Under the pieces are notes generated by a model that was not told the origin of the DNA, ran no database searches, and was given only the letters and a program-made list of their open reading frames with translations. A DNA stretch of 64,000 nucleotides from Halopseudomonas sabulinigri (lineage in GTDB: Bacteria; Pseudomonadota; Gammaproteobacteria; Pseudomonadales; Pseudomonadaceae), in the NCBI GenBank assembly GCA_011053055.1, contig DRHT01000018.1, forward strand, positions 62,001 through 126,000, read 5' to 3'. Shown one piece after another: positions 1-10,116 of this stretch; position 1 is the stretch's first letter, and each line of letters begins with the position of its first letter. The position numbers and the translations under genes are program-made.

Positions 1-327
1 GGCTTGCTGCTGATTCAGCGTCAGGGCTTCAGCATGTTGCAACAGCTGCAACTCAAAATGGCCGAGAATCGTTCCCCTTTCGCGGTACTGAAAACCGGCA
101 TGTGGTGGCTGCTGGCGGGTGTTTTGCTAATGATCCCTGGCCTGATTACAGATGCATTGGCGGTGCCTTGTCTGGTCATGGCGCTGCTAAACAAAGTCCG
201 GCCGGCTCCCGGTGAACCGGGTGGTCCCGGGGTCTATAAACGGGGCGGTAATACCATCATCGAAGGCGAGTGGAAGCCTGGTGATGAAAAGTCGGTCGAG
301 CCCGAAGAACGAATTGATCAGCGCTGA
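1..327 (+). CDS. fxsA: FxsA family inner-membrane protein, 5'-truncated by the window edge
   Basis: This is the 3' part of a reading frame already open at base 1; 108 codons remain, against about 150-170 residues for full FxsA proteins. What is visible is a hydrophobic stretch around residues 30-65 with the family-like turn LMIPGLITDALA, followed by a polar, proline- and glycine-rich cytoplasmic tail. FxsA is a small inner-membrane protein known in E. coli because excess protein relieves F-plasmid exclusion of phage T7; its normal job is unknown. It lies just upstream of groES, as I recall for P. aeruginosa, but the groE heat-shock promoter starts only after its stop codon, so it is probably a separate transcription unit. 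Confidence 0.85.
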   Translation, partial: GLLLIQRQGFSMLQQLQLKMAENRSPFAVLKTGMWWLLAGVLLMIPGLITDALAVPCLVMALLNKVRPAPGEPGGPGVYKRGGNTIIEGEWKPGDEKSVEPEERIDQR

Positions 328-346
328 AAAAAATCTGCTTGCGGCC

Positions 347-375
347 CTTGAAATAGCTACCCAGGGCCCCATCTA
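347..375 (+). promoter_or_regulatory. Sigma-32 (RpoH) heat-shock promoter of groESL
   Basis: CTTGAAA at 347-353 and CCCCATCTA at 367-375 are separated by 13 bp. Both boxes match the RpoH consensus (CTTGAAA, 11-16 bp, CCCCATnT) almost perfectly. The predicted start near 382 leaves a 5' leader of roughly 145 nt before groES, which contains a small hairpin CTCCC/GGGAG around 400-414. Confidence 0.88.
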
Positions 376-527
376 AGTTGCACCGGTTTTGACAAGCTCT
401 CCCGGAAGGGGAGCAACAGAACAGTGACGTGGCTTCGGCCCGTCCTTCGAGCCTGGTAAAGGCTCGTTTTAAACTCGAATGGCCGATTTTTCGGCAATTG
501 ACATTACCTATTGGGAGACACTTAACG

Positions 528-821
528 ATGAAAATTCGTCCGTTACACGATCGTGTTGTCGTTCGTCGCAGCGAAGAAGAGACTAAAACCGCTGGTGGTA
601 TCGTTCTGCCAGGCTCTGCCGCAGAGAAGCCGAATACCGGTGTTGTCATTTCCGTAGGTACCGGTCGCGTGCTGGACAACGGTGAAGTCCGCCCGTTGGC
701 CCTCAAAGAAGGCGACAAGGTTGTTTTCGGTCCTTACTCCGGCAACAACACCATCAAGATCGATGGTGAAGACCTGCTAATCATGAGCGAAACCGAAATC
801 TTTGGTGTGCTGGAAGCCTGA
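528..821 (+). CDS. groES: Co-chaperonin GroES
   Basis: A 97-residue cpn10 subunit. GroES forms the heptameric lid that closes the GroEL cavity during ATP-driven protein folding in the cytoplasm. The N-terminus [12 protein letters not shown], the mobile loop [12 protein letters not shown] (about residues 17-28) and the C-terminal [11 protein letters not shown] are typical. The ATG at 528 is preceded by GGGAGA (513-518) at good spacing; the frame is open further upstream but that extension has no family similarity. It is the first gene of the groESL operon, 49 bp ahead of groEL and driven by the heat-shock promoter at 347-375. Confidence 0.97.
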   Translation: MKIRPLHDRVVVRRSEEETKTAGGIVLPGSAAEKPNTGVVISVGTGRVLDNGEVRPLALKEGDKVVFGPYSGNNTIKIDGEDLLIMSETEIFGVLEA

Positions 822-858
822 ACAAGGCTCCGCTGCACCCCTTAACGAACTCATTTGA

Positions 859-2520
<1,662 letters not shown>

Positions 2521-2542
2521 TAGTGCTGCACCGTTAGACCCG

Positions 2543-2572
2543 AAACCCGGCTCTGTTGAGCCGGGTTTTTTT
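2543..2572 (+). terminator. Intrinsic terminator of groESL
   Basis: A perfect 10-bp stem (AACCCGGCTC 2544-2553 with GAGCCGGGTT 2558-2567), loop TGTT, followed by a T run to 2572. Confidence 0.93.
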
Positions 2573-2633
2573 ATACCTGCAGATCGGCGGTGGCTGATAA
2601 GACAGTTATATGAAACCTTTGGCACGTATGGCT

Positions 2634-2651
2634 TGTAAGAGATCGCCTACA
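2634..2651 (+). promoter_or_regulatory. GacA-type upstream activating sequence for the Rsm sRNA
   Basis: TGTAAG-N6-CCTACA differs by one base from the Pseudomonas consensus TGTAAG-N6-CTTACA bound by the response regulator GacA. Its centre is about 170 bp before the predicted sRNA start, close to the -180 position known for rsmZ. The DNA between this site and the promoter (about 2690-2770) is strongly AT-rich, as in P. aeruginosa where MvaT/MvaU bind; that last link is inference. Confidence 0.78.
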
Positions 2652-2778
2652 AGGCGTGTAAGTGATTCACACTGCGAGTTGTGAGCGGAAAGGCTGTTTC
2701 TTTCATGTAGAAAATCAACTCTTTGTTTATATTGGTTTTTATTTTCTGTAGGCCCTCTGTCGCAGCTTTTTAGTGGGG

Positions 2779-2806
2779 TTGCGCGGCGCCCGCGGATTGA
2801 TAATAT
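2779..2806 (+). promoter_or_regulatory. Probable sigma-70 promoter of the RsmZ-like sRNA
   Basis: TTGCGC (2779-2784) and TAATAT (2801-2806) are 16 bp apart. This would start RNA near 2813, just before the first GGA hairpin. The -35 is weak, consistent with need for an activator. Confidence 0.45.
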
Positions 2807-2812
2807 ACCCCC

Positions 2813-2942
2813 AAGCGCAACGGATAGCGCTGCTCGGCAGGATGCTTGAGCCAAGGAATTTCAGGATGATGCAGCCAGGATGGCTAGACACGGAAGGCAC
2901 ATAGGGACTGAAGAGTGGGCGAGTTTACTCGCCCCTTTTTTT
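2813..2942 (+). ncRNA. rsmZ: RsmZ-type small RNA that sequesters RsmA/CsrA
   Basis: About 130 nt. RsmZ titrates the translational repressor RsmA and so releases target mRNAs under Gac control. Seven GGA motifs lie at about 2822, 2840, 2855, 2864, 2878, 2892 and 2905. At least three sit in hairpin loops: AGCGC-AACGGATA-GCGCT (2814-2831), a GCTCGGC/GCTTGAGC stem with loop AGGAT (2832-2850), and AGCC-AGGAT-GGCT (2873-2885). The RNA ends in a classic terminator (2917-2942). A GacA site lies upstream and fdxA follows convergently, the same neighbour rsmZ has in P. aeruginosa. The exact 5' end is inferred. RsmX or RsmY identity cannot be excluded from sequence, but the fdxA context favours RsmZ. 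Confidence 0.85.
2917..2942 (+). terminator. Intrinsic terminator of the RsmZ-like sRNA
   Basis: GGGCGAG (2917-2923), loop TTTA, CTCGCCC (2928-2934), then a run of T after one extra C. Confidence 0.92.
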
Positions 2943-3010
2943 GCCTGAAATTTGGCATCGCCTAAACTTTGGCGTTTGTTTAGCTCTTAGTTCACCGTCC
3001 AATCAAACAC

Positions 3011-3039
3011 AAAAAAACCGGCTTTAGGCCGGTTTTTTA
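3011..3039 (-). terminator. Terminator after fdxA
   Basis: The core stem CCGGC/GCCGG (3018-3022 with 3028-3032) is extended by an A7 tract on one side and a T6 tract on the other. It can stop transcription in either direction; fdxA ends 22 bp away on the minus strand. Confidence 0.85.
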
Positions 3040-3060
3040 ATGCTGCTGAGCGGGTGTGAA

Positions 3061-3384
3061 TTAACGCTCCAGATACTGCAACTTGTCTGGTACGCCATCC
3101 CACTCTTCGGAGTCTTCCAGTGCTTCTTTCTTCTCGGTGATATTCGGCCAAACTTCGGCAAGATCTGCGTTTAGCTCGGTGAATTCCTGCATGTCTTCCG
3201 GGATTTCGTCCTCGGAAAAAATTGCAGTTGCAGGGCACTCCGGCTCACAGAGTGCGCAGTCAATGCACTCATCCGGGTGAATGACCAAAAAATTCGGGCC
3301 TTCGTAGAAGCAGTCGACCGGGCAGACCTCAACGCAATCGGTGTACTTGCACTTGATGCAGTTGTCGGTAACAACAAAAGTCAT
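3061..3384 (-). CDS. fdxA: Seven-iron ferredoxin FdxA
   Basis: A 107-residue cytoplasmic electron carrier of the [3Fe-4S][4Fe-4S] type. Nine cysteines are visible in the first 50 residues (9, 12, 17, 21, 25, 40, 43, 46, 50). They include the [12 protein letters not shown] run that binds the four-iron cluster and the CxxCxxxxCxxxCP run that supplies the three-iron site. A long acidic C-terminal tail follows, typical of proteobacterial FdxA. The minus-strand ribosome site GGAG lies just before the ATG. It sits between mutS (same strand, 148 bp upstream) and the convergent sRNA, the conserved Pseudomonas arrangement. A Fur-like sequence upstream (3507-3525) hints at iron control. Confidence 0.96.
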   Translation of the reverse strand: MTFVVTDNCIKCKYTDCVEVCPVDCFYEGPNFLVIHPDECIDCALCEPECPATAIFSEDEIPEDMQEFTELNADLAEVWPNITEKKEALEDSEEWDGVPDKLQYLER

Positions 3385-3506
3385 GGTGGGGTCTCCATCA
3401 GAATCAGGCGAACAAAATCTGGCGCGTAGTTTACCAGCTTTTACGCATGGGTACAGAGCGGTCGCGCTGTTTGCGTAGATTAAGCGGTGTTTGCCGCACG
3501 TTTAAT

Positions 3507-3525
3507 GAAAATGAATATCATTTAC
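3507..3525 (-). promoter_or_regulatory. Possible Fur box upstream of fdxA
   Basis: The 19 bases from G3507 to C3525 match 14 of 19 positions of the Fur consensus GATAATGATAATCATTATC, with the central AATGAnTATCATT half-sites well kept. It lies about 125 bp before the fdxA start and just after the mutS stop. No -10/-35 pair was assigned, so control of fdxA is inference. Confidence 0.35.
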
Positions 3526-3532
3526 CTGCAAG

Positions 3533-6118
3533 TTATAACCATTCCTTCTTCATTTGGTACAGCAGATCCAGCGCCTGACGTGGGCTAAGTTCGTCTGGCT
3601 GCAATGCTTGCAGCTGTTCTACTAAGGGGTGTGGCGCATTGGCAAAAAGGTCATTCTGCATTGACAGCCCAGGCTGCTCGTTACGTCCTCGCCCGCTACT
3701 TTGCTGCTCCAGGCTACTTTGTTCCAGCTTGGCCAGGTGCTCGCGCGCGCGCAGGATTACTGAACGCGGAACGCCTGCCAATTGAGCCACCTGTAAACCA
3801 TAGCTCTGGCTGGCTGGTCCGGCTTGTACCTGATGCAGGAAAACGATGCGTTCGTTGTGCTCTGTGGCGTTCAGGTGCACGTTGGCGACGCCAGCATCGG
3901 TCTCGGCCATACCGGTAAGCTCAAAGTAATGGGTGGCAAACAGCGTGAAGGCGCGCACTTTGGCCAGATACTCGGCAGCGGACCAAGCTAGTGACAGACC
4001 ATCGAAGGTGCTGGTGCCGCGGCCAACTTCATCCATGAGTACCAGGCTGTCGGCGGTTGCGTTATTGAGGATATTCGCAGTTTCGCTCATTTCTACCATA
4101 AAAGTAGAGCGGCCACCTGCCAGGTCATCACTGGAGCCGATGCGGGTAAAGATGCGATCAACGCAAGACAGCTCAACTTCGGTTGCGGGCACAAAGCTGC
4201 CGATGTGCGCGAGCAGCACTATTAGCGCTGTCTGGCGCATGTAGGTCGACTTACCGCCCATGTTGGGACCGGTGATGACCAGCATGCGCGTATCGTCATC
4301 CAGCGTCAGGTCATTGGCGACGAAGGGCGTCTCCAACACTTGCTCGACAACGGAATGACGCCCTTGTTGAATGTTGATGCTGCTGCCCTCGATAAATCGG
4401 GGGCGACTGTAATCCAGTGTGTCGGCACGCTCAGCCAAGGTGCTAAGCACATCCACCTCGGCCAGGCCAGATGCGGTGCTCTGCAACGCAGCGAGATCTT
4501 CATTCAAGCGGTCCAGCAGCTCTTCGTACAACTGCTTCTCGCGCGTCAAAGCACGGCTGCGTGCAGACAGCGCCTTGTCTTCAAAGGTCTTGAGTTCGGG
4601 CGTGATAAAGCGCTCGGCTCCCTTCAGAGTTTGTCGACGAATATAATCTGCCGGGGCTTTCTCCGCCTGACTGCGTGATAGTTCAATGAAGTAGCCGTGC
4701 ACACGGTTGTAACCTACCTTGAGGCTGTTCAGGCCACTGCGCTCGCGCTCTCGGGTTTCCAGGTCAATAAGATACTGGCCAGCGTTCTCGCTGATGTTCT
4801 GTAGCTCATCCAGCTCGGCGTCAAAGCCGGCCTTGATTACGCCGCCATCGCGCAACACCGCAGGTGGGTTGTCGATCACCGCGCGGCTGAGCAAGTCCGC
4901 TAACTCGGGGTAAGTCTGAATCTGCTGTGCCAATGCCGCGAGATGCTCAGATTCGAGATCGTGCATGCAGTTTTGTAGCTCGGGTAGCGCCAGCAGAGCA
5001 TCGCGTAAGCGTGCAAGATCCCGCGGCCGTGCGGAGCGCAGAGCGACGCGTGCGAGAATCCGCTCGACATCGCCAATACCTTTTAGCTGCGGTTGCAGGT
5101 CGAGATAAAACTGTTGATCCAGTAGCGTGCTGATGCTGGCTTGCCGCGCATTGAGAATCTGCATGTCGCGCAATGGTCGATTCAGCCAGCGCGAAAGCTG
5201 TCGGCTACCCATGGCGGTGGCGCTGTGATCCAGTACATCGAGCAGCGTGTTGTCGCGTCCGCCACTGAGGTTCTGATCTATTTCCAGGTTGCGGCGGCTG
5301 GCTCCGTCGATAATGACGCTGTCTTCAAAGCGCTCCTGCGCGATGCTGCGAATATGTGGCAAGGCGGTGCGCTGAGTTTCCTTGGCGTAACTCAATAGCG
5401 CGCCGGCCGCGCCGATGCCCAGCGTCAACGAGGCGCAACCAAATCCGGCCAGATCCTTGGTGCTAAATTGCTGAGTCAGTGCTTTGTGAGCACTGTCTTG
5501 ATCAAACTCCCAAGGAGCACGGCGACGCACCGCGCGGCGGCGCTCGATGGGGGTGTTGCTTTCCCAGTCGTCGGGGATCAGCAGCTCCGCTGGCGCCAAG
5601 CGTTCCAGCTCGCCCAGCAAGGTCTCCCAGCCACGCAATTCCATAACCACAAAGCGGCCGCTGTTGATGTCTAGGGTGGCTAAGCCAAAGCCTCGTTCTG
5701 CGCCAACCAGCGCCGCCAACAAGTTATCGCGGCGCTCATCCAGCAGAGCTTCATCACTAACGGTGCCGGGCGTGATGATACGAGCAACTTGCCGTTCAAC
5801 CGGGCCTTTGCTGGTAGCTGGATCACCGATCTGCTCACAGATCACTACTGACTCGCCGAGTTTAACCAGTTTGGCTAGATAGCCCTCGGCCGCGTGATAG
5901 GGCAGCCCAGCCATGGGGATTGGCTGGCCACCGGATTGGCCACGCGCAGTCAAGGTGATGTCTAGCAGACGTGCGGCTTTCTTTGCGTCGTCATAAAACA
6001 GCTCGTAAAAGTCGCCCATGCGGTAGAACAGCAATTGCTCGGGATGTTGCTGCTTGATGCTGAAGTACTGTTGCATCATGGGCGTATGGCTGGACGTGGC
6101 GGTCTTATCTTTTTTCAT
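3533..6118 (-). CDS. mutS: DNA mismatch repair protein MutS
   Basis: An 861-residue MutS, close to the roughly 855 residues of Pseudomonas homologues. It recognises mispaired bases and small loops and recruits MutL using ATP. The mismatch-reading Phe-x-Glu motif is at residues 37-39 (GDFYELF); the Walker A motif GPNMGGKST is near residue 616, followed by the Walker B region [16 protein letters not shown]. The C-terminus ends in a beta-clamp/tetramer-type tail ([12 protein letters not shown]). The frame stays open 69 codons further upstream, but the start chosen ([17 protein letters not shown]) places HTPMMQQ where E. coli MutS has it; no strong ribosome site supports either choice. Divergent from pncC; fdxA lies downstream. 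Confidence 0.96.
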   Translation of the reverse strand: MKKDKTATSSHTPMMQQYFSIKQQHPEQLLFYRMGDFYELFYDDAKKAARLLDITLTARGQSGGQPIPMAGLPYHAAEGYLAKLVKLGESVVICEQIGDPATSKGPVERQVARIITPGTVSDEALLDERRDNLLAALVGAERGFGLATLDINSGRFVVMELRGWETLLGELERLAPAELLIPDDWESNTPIERRRAVRRRAPWEFDQDSAHKALTQQFSTKDLAGFGCASLTLGIGAAGALLSYAKETQRTALPHIRSIAQERFEDSVIIDGASRRNLEIDQNLSGGRDNTLLDVLDHSATAMGSRQLSRWLNRPLRDMQILNARQASISTLLDQQFYLDLQPQLKGIGDVERILARVALRSARPRDLARLRDALLALPELQNCMHDLESEHLAALAQQIQTYPELADLLSRAVIDNPPAVLRDGGVIKAGFDAELDELQNISENAGQYLIDLETRERERSGLNSLKVGYNRVHGYFIELSRSQAEKAPADYIRRQTLKGAERFITPELKTFEDKALSARSRALTREKQLYEELLDRLNEDLAALQSTASGLAEVDVLSTLAERADTLDYSRPRFIEGSSINIQQGRHSVVEQVLETPFVANDLTLDDDTRMLVITGPNMGGKSTYMRQTALIVLLAHIGSFVPATEVELSCVDRIFTRIGSSDDLAGGRSTFMVEMSETANILNNATADSLVLMDEVGRGTSTFDGLSLAWSAAEYLAKVRAFTLFATHYFELTGMAETDAGVANVHLNATEHNERIVFLHQVQAGPASQSYGLQVAQLAGVPRSVILRAREHLAKLEQSSLEQQSSGRGRNEQPGLSMQNDLFANAPHPLVEQLQALQPDELSPRQALDLLYQMKKEWL

Positions 6119-6480
6119 CGGATTTGCAGCTTTATTAATCAAATGGGGATGCGCGACAAGCATGGCGGCGGTTGCTGAGCTGTTTTCAGTGGGTGGCTGC
6201 CAGTGGCTCCCAATGGTTGTTTTGGGGCGCGAAATTGGCAGCAAGGTTATCACGCTGGCCCGAGCGGCTGCAGTTGTGCGGGCCGATTTTTTACAGGCTC
6301 TTTGGCAGCGCTGTTTTTCGTGCATAAACTTGGTGTCCGCGCGGCGGAATGACGAGATAACAGCAGGTAATGGTCATGGCATTTTGAAGCAACAAAGAGG
6401 CAGATTTACGGTCCCAAGGGTATTCGCAGCGCGCCTTGCAAATGGCATGCTGGATCATTGTTCGGCTAATGAGGTAACCC

Positions 6481-7002
6481 ATGTCGCAATATGACCCATT
6501 GATTGATTCCGCAGCCGCCCGCTTGGGGCGAGTACTGGACCATCTCAGCTGTCGCGTCACCACGGCGGAGTCATGTACCGGCGGTGGTATTGCCGAGGCC
6601 ATTACCCGCATCGCGGGCAGCTCAGCTTGGTTCGAGACAGGTTTTGTAACCTATGCCAACCGCAGCAAGCAGCGCTGGCTTGGTGTTAATGAAGAAGTGC
6701 TGCAAGCCCATGGTGCGGTGAGCGAGCGGGTGGTAGAAGCAATGGCAGCTGGCGCGCTAACGGCCGCAGAAGCGCAATTCGCGGTGGCAGTTAGTGGTAT
6801 TGCAGGGCCGGACGGCGGCAGCCCCGAGAAGCCGGTGGGTACAGTTTGGTTTGGCTGGGCACTTGCCGATGGCAGCGTGTTAACCGAATGCAAGCGTTTC
6901 AAGGGAGGGCGCCGGGAAGTGCGCGCGCAAACCGTGTTACACGCGCTGGACCGGCTGGTTTTAGAGGCGGAAAAACAAGCTGCGAACCGGTTATCAGTCT
7001 GA
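6481..7002 (+). CDS. pncC: Nicotinamide-nucleotide amidohydrolase PncC (CinA C-terminal family)
   Basis: 173 residues, a stand-alone CinA C-terminal domain. The enzyme deamidates NMN to nicotinate mononucleotide in pyridine nucleotide recycling. The signature TTAESCTGGGIAEAIT (about residues 26-41), the YANRSKQRWLGV segment and the VSGIAGPDGGSPEKPVGTVW block are all present. GAGG lies just before the ATG. The pncC-recA-recX order is conserved in many gammaproteobacteria. The N-terminal ADP-ribose pyrophosphatase half found in full-length CinA is absent, as is usual in Pseudomonas. Older annotations call it competence-damage protein CinA; no competence role is implied. Confidence 0.93.
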   Translation: MSQYDPLIDSAAARLGRVLDHLSCRVTTAESCTGGGIAEAITRIAGSSAWFETGFVTYANRSKQRWLGVNEEVLQAHGAVSERVVEAMAAGALTAAEAQFAVAVSGIAGPDGGSPEKPVGTVWFGWALADGSVLTECKRFKGGRREVRAQTVLHALDRLVLEAEKQAANRLSV

Positions 7003-7043
7003 GCGAAAAAGGGGGTAGGCAACGCCAGATTTCTGTGGAACAA

Positions 7044-7063
7044 TACTGACCAAATATACAGTA
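7044..7063 (+). promoter_or_regulatory. LexA box of recA
   Basis: TACTG-N10-CAGTA, with the invariant CTG at 7046-7048 and CAG at 7059-7061 and an AT-rich centre. It lies 51 bp before the recA start codon, where an SOS operator should be. Confidence 0.88.
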
Positions 7064-7113
7064 CTTTCACTTTATCGGGTGCCGCGGCCCCGCCAAGCCA
7101 AAGAGGATTCACC

Positions 7114-8151
7114 ATGGACGACAACAAGAAGAAGGCGCTTTCAGCTGCCTTGAGTCAGATTGAACGTCAATTTGGCAAAGGCGCGGTGATGCGCATGGGC
7201 GATCACGAACGCCAATCTATTCCTGCTATTTCTACCGGTTCACTCGGGTTGGATATTGCACTGGGCCTTGGCGGCCTGCCCAAGGGCCGAATTGTGGAGA
7301 TCTACGGTCCAGAATCATCCGGTAAAACCACGCTGACACTCTCGGTCATCGCTCAGGCGCAGAAGCAGGGTGCTACCTGTGCCTTCGTTGATGCCGAACA
7401 CGCGCTGGATCCTGAGTACGCCGGAAAGCTGGGTGTTAATGTCGATGACCTGCTGGTGTCGCAGCCTGACACCGGCGAACAGGCGCTGGAAATCACTGAC
7501 ATGCTGGTGCGTTCCAACGCGGTAGACGTGATCATTATCGACTCGGTAGCCGCACTGGTACCCAAGGCGGAAATCGAAGGCGAGATGGGTGATCACCACG
7601 TGGGTGTGCAAGCTCGTTTGATGTCACAGGCGCTGCGCAAGATTACCGGTAATATCAAGAATGCCAATTGCCTGGTCATCTTCATTAACCAGATCCGCAT
7701 GAAGATCGGCGTGATGTTTGGTAATCCGGAAACCACTACCGGTGGTAACGCATTGAAGTTCTACTCCTCCGTGCGTTTGGATATTCGTCGCACTGGTGCA
7801 GTAAAGGACGGCGATGAAGTGATTGGTAGTGAAACTCGCGTCAAAGTGGTTAAGAACAAAGTGGCTCCGCCGTTCCGTCAGGCTGAATTTCAGATCCTTT
7901 ACGGCATTGGCATCTATCACAATGCCGAAATTGTTGATTTGGGCGTGCAGATCGGCCTGGTAGAGAAGTCCGGTGCCTGGTACAGCTATAAGGGCAACAA
8001 AATCGGACAGGGTAAGGCTAACGCAGCCAAATACATGGAAGAAAATCCTGCCATCGCCGAAGAAATCGAAAAAGCCATTCGTGACAAGTTGCTGGCTAAG
8101 CCCAGCAAGTCAAAGGCGGAAGCTGAGGTTGATGCTGAAGTCGAAGGTTAA
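7114..8151 (+). CDS. recA: Recombinase RecA
   Basis: 345 residues. RecA forms filaments on single-stranded DNA, catalyses strand exchange and triggers LexA self-cleavage. Walker A GPESSGKT is at residues 65-72; the [12 protein letters not shown] segment, the Walker B-like [19 protein letters not shown] and the L2-loop region with [28 protein letters not shown] are all intact. The acidic C-terminal tail ([10 protein letters not shown]) is typical. GAGG at 7103-7106 serves the ATG. A LexA box upstream makes it SOS-inducible; recX follows after 12 bp and is probably co-transcribed. Confidence 0.99.
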   Translation: MDDNKKKALSAALSQIERQFGKGAVMRMGDHERQSIPAISTGSLGLDIALGLGGLPKGRIVEIYGPESSGKTTLTLSVIAQAQKQGATCAFVDAEHALDPEYAGKLGVNVDDLLVSQPDTGEQALEITDMLVRSNAVDVIIIDSVAALVPKAEIEGEMGDHHVGVQARLMSQALRKITGNIKNANCLVIFINQIRMKIGVMFGNPETTTGGNALKFYSSVRLDIRRTGAVKDGDEVIGSETRVKVVKNKVAPPFRQAEFQILYGIGIYHNAEIVDLGVQIGLVEKSGAWYSYKGNKIGQGKANAAKYMEENPAIAEEIEKAIRDKLLAKPSKSKAEAEVDAEVEG

Positions 8152-8163
8152 AGCTCTAGTCTA

Positions 8164-8607
8164 ATGTTATCGCGTACTGTGCTGGAGACGCCGGCTGGGA
8201 TACGCCGCTCAGCAATGGACTTGCTGGCGCGGCGTGAACACAGTTACTCCGAACTATTGCGCAAGCTACGCCAACGCGGTGCAGTTACTGCAGACGCTGA
8301 GGTTGAGCTTGATCGTTTGGTCGAGGATGGTCTGCTTAGTGACGAGCGATTCTGCGAGGCTTATGTGTATTCCCGCAGTCAGCGTGGTTATGGTCCGGCG
8401 AAGTTGCGTGAAGAGTTGCGTCAGCGCGGCGTGGCTGAAGCCCTTGTCGAGCAGACCTTGTCTGGTGATGAATGGGATTGGACAGGCTTGGCTCGGAAGG
8501 TGTTTAAAAAGCGCTTTCCTGAGGGCGAGGCTGCCGAACCACTTGAGCGAGCCAAACAACTTCGCTTCATGCAATACCGAGGGTTTTCACGCTTTGAGGC
8601 AGACTGA
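8164..8607 (+). CDS. recX: RecA regulator RecX
   Basis: 147 residues. RecX binds RecA filaments and limits their extension and coprotease activity. The protein is a string of three-helix RecX repeats; recognisable are LLARREHSYSELLRKL, DGLLSDERFCEAYVYSRSQRGYGPAKLREELRQRG and the C-terminal RFMQYRGF. It starts 12 bp after recA, the standard arrangement, with no terminator between, so expression should follow recA by read-through. An AAAGTGC/GCACTTT hairpin (about 8618-8636) lies just after the stop but lacks a T run. Confidence 0.95.
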   Translation: MLSRTVLETPAGIRRSAMDLLARREHSYSELLRKLRQRGAVTADAEVELDRLVEDGLLSDERFCEAYVYSRSQRGYGPAKLREELRQRGVAEALVEQTLSGDEWDWTGLARKVFKKRFPEGEAAEPLERAKQLRFMQYRGFSRFEAD

Positions 8608-8834
8608 CAGAGCCAGAAAGTGCGCAATGCACTTTCACTTTGGTGACTGCCGAAGAATATAGCCACTCAGCACGCCAAACAGCTTGATTCTAAGTAGCTT
8701 TCAGTTAGCTCACGGATGTTCTGAATAAAACCATCTTGCCGACATGAAGCACGCTTGGTTTTTGCGTGCTCGCCCGGCGCGGACTCGGTCACCATGTCAA
8801 GCCGTCCGGTAGACGGCATGGATGGGGTTATGCG

Positions 8835-9233
8835 TCACATCGTTTGGCAGTGTTCGGCGATAAAGCTCTGCGTGAGAACCGGTTGGTCACTGCCCTTGAT
8901 GATGAAGTGATAGGTCAGTGTTGCCCCCATATCCAGCAAGCGGCGAAAGCGTAAGTCAGTGCAGACGCTGGCTTGGAGTTGGGTGCGAATCAACAGCGGA
9001 TCTTCCTGCATGCGCTCTGCGTAAGCAGCATCCACCGATAGCCGATTAATCAGTTCATCACCCTGGGCCTCAAAGCCCATATCGGTAATGTTGTCGTTAA
9101 TAGCGCGCGGCGTGCCTTCACTGCTTTCCGTCGCAACTTGGTTCAGGGTTTCCTCCAAACGTGAATCGCGCAGGGACGCAGAATGTGCCTCTGAAGCCAG
9201 AAAAAAGGCAAGTAACAGGGGGAACCAACGCAT
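8835..9233 (-). CDS. Secreted protein of the PA3611 (quorum-sensing-regulated virulence factor) family
   Basis: 132 residues from the ATG at 9233, chosen because GGAG precedes it at 7-nt spacing; an in-frame ATG 18 bp upstream is less likely. Residues 1-20 form a signal peptide (MRWFPLLLAFFLASEAHS). The mature part carries a GTPRAINDNI motif, a GDELINRLSV motif and two cysteines (SVCTDL and the near-C-terminal EHC) that may form a disulfide in the periplasm. The pattern resembles, from memory, the small secreted P. aeruginosa protein PA3611, encoded close to recA there; its function is not established. The 227 bp between recX and this gene hold only small hairpins, none a convincing terminator. 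Confidence 0.6.
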   Translation of the reverse strand: MRWFPLLLAFFLASEAHSASLRDSRLEETLNQVATESSEGTPRAINDNITDMGFEAQGDELINRLSVDAAYAERMQEDPLLIRTQLQASVCTDLRFRRLLDMGATLTYHFIIKGSDQPVLTQSFIAEHCQTM

Positions 9234-9406
9234 TAAATTTCTCCAATTCAAATGACAACATTACATGACTCGTACGGCTTCAGACCGCGCAGGTAAGAAC
9301 TGGTTCGCTGAGGTTTAATTATCTTCGTGGAGTCGCGTCGGTTGCCGGAGGTTAGAATGTGGCTAGGTGAACACCTGCCTGCCAGCGATTGGAGACTATT
9401 AAGTAA

Positions 9407-10096
9407 ATGACGGTTAAGCAAAACAACGCAGTTGAACGTCTGCGTGAGGCGGCCATTGCGCGATCTACGCGACCTTTTTTGGCGCGCGGAGCGCGGGTCA
9501 AGCGTTGTGTTTCATGCCAGCTGGCGTTGGCCGCCTGTATTTGTGCGCAGCGTCCAGCATTACAAGCGGACGTCACCTTTTGTTTGTTGATGCACTCACT
9601 GGAGCCGCTAAAGCCAACCAATACCGGCAGGTTGATTGCCGAGTGCTTAGCCGATACACAGGCGTTTGTTTGGGCGAGGACTGAGGTTGATCCAGGGTTG
9701 CTAGCTCTGCTTGCGGACCCGCAGTACCAAGCCTATGTGGTGTTTCCGGGCGAGTATGCCATGGCGCAGCAAGTGGTTTTTCGCGAGCTTGCTGCGCGAC
9801 CTGCGCGTCGACCGTTATTGATCATTCTTGATGCGACATGGACTCAGGCGCGCAAAATGTTTCGCAAGAGCCCCTATCTGGCAGAGTTGCCGGTGCTGAG
9901 TATGGAGACCGAGCAGTTATCGCGCTATCGGCTGCGCCGCTCCAGCCGTGATGATCACTTGTGCACGGTTGAGGTGGCCATCGCCTGCTTGGCGTTAGCC
10001 GGGGAGCAGCAGGCGGCGCAGCAGCTAAACCAGTATTTCGAGCTGTTTAGTGACAGCTATTTAAATAGCATCCGACTACGTCGTGATGATGCTTAG
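9407..10096 (+). CDS. tapT: tRNA-uridine aminocarboxypropyltransferase (DTW domain)
   Basis: 229 residues with the DTW family signature LDATWTQARKMFRKSPYL near residues 145-162. Members (E. coli TapT, formerly YfiP) transfer an aminocarboxypropyl group from S-adenosylmethionine to uridine 47 of certain tRNAs, giving acp3U. A cysteine cluster CVSCQLALAACIC near residues 34-46 is the probable zinc site of this clade, and SRYRLRRSSRDDHLCTVEV near residue 180 is also conserved. It is isolated between a divergent secreted protein gene and a convergent permease gene. Identity as a DTW protein is firm; the position modified is taken from E. coli. Confidence 0.85.
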   Translation: MTVKQNNAVERLREAAIARSTRPFLARGARVKRCVSCQLALAACICAQRPALQADVTFCLLMHSLEPLKPTNTGRLIAECLADTQAFVWARTEVDPGLLALLADPQYQAYVVFPGEYAMAQQVVFRELAARPARRPLLIILDATWTQARKMFRKSPYLAELPVLSMETEQLSRYRLRRSSRDDHLCTVEVAIACLALAGEQQAAQQLNQYFELFSDSYLNSIRLRRDDA

Positions 10097-10116
10097 CTGT
10101 CTTTGACAACCGCTTG

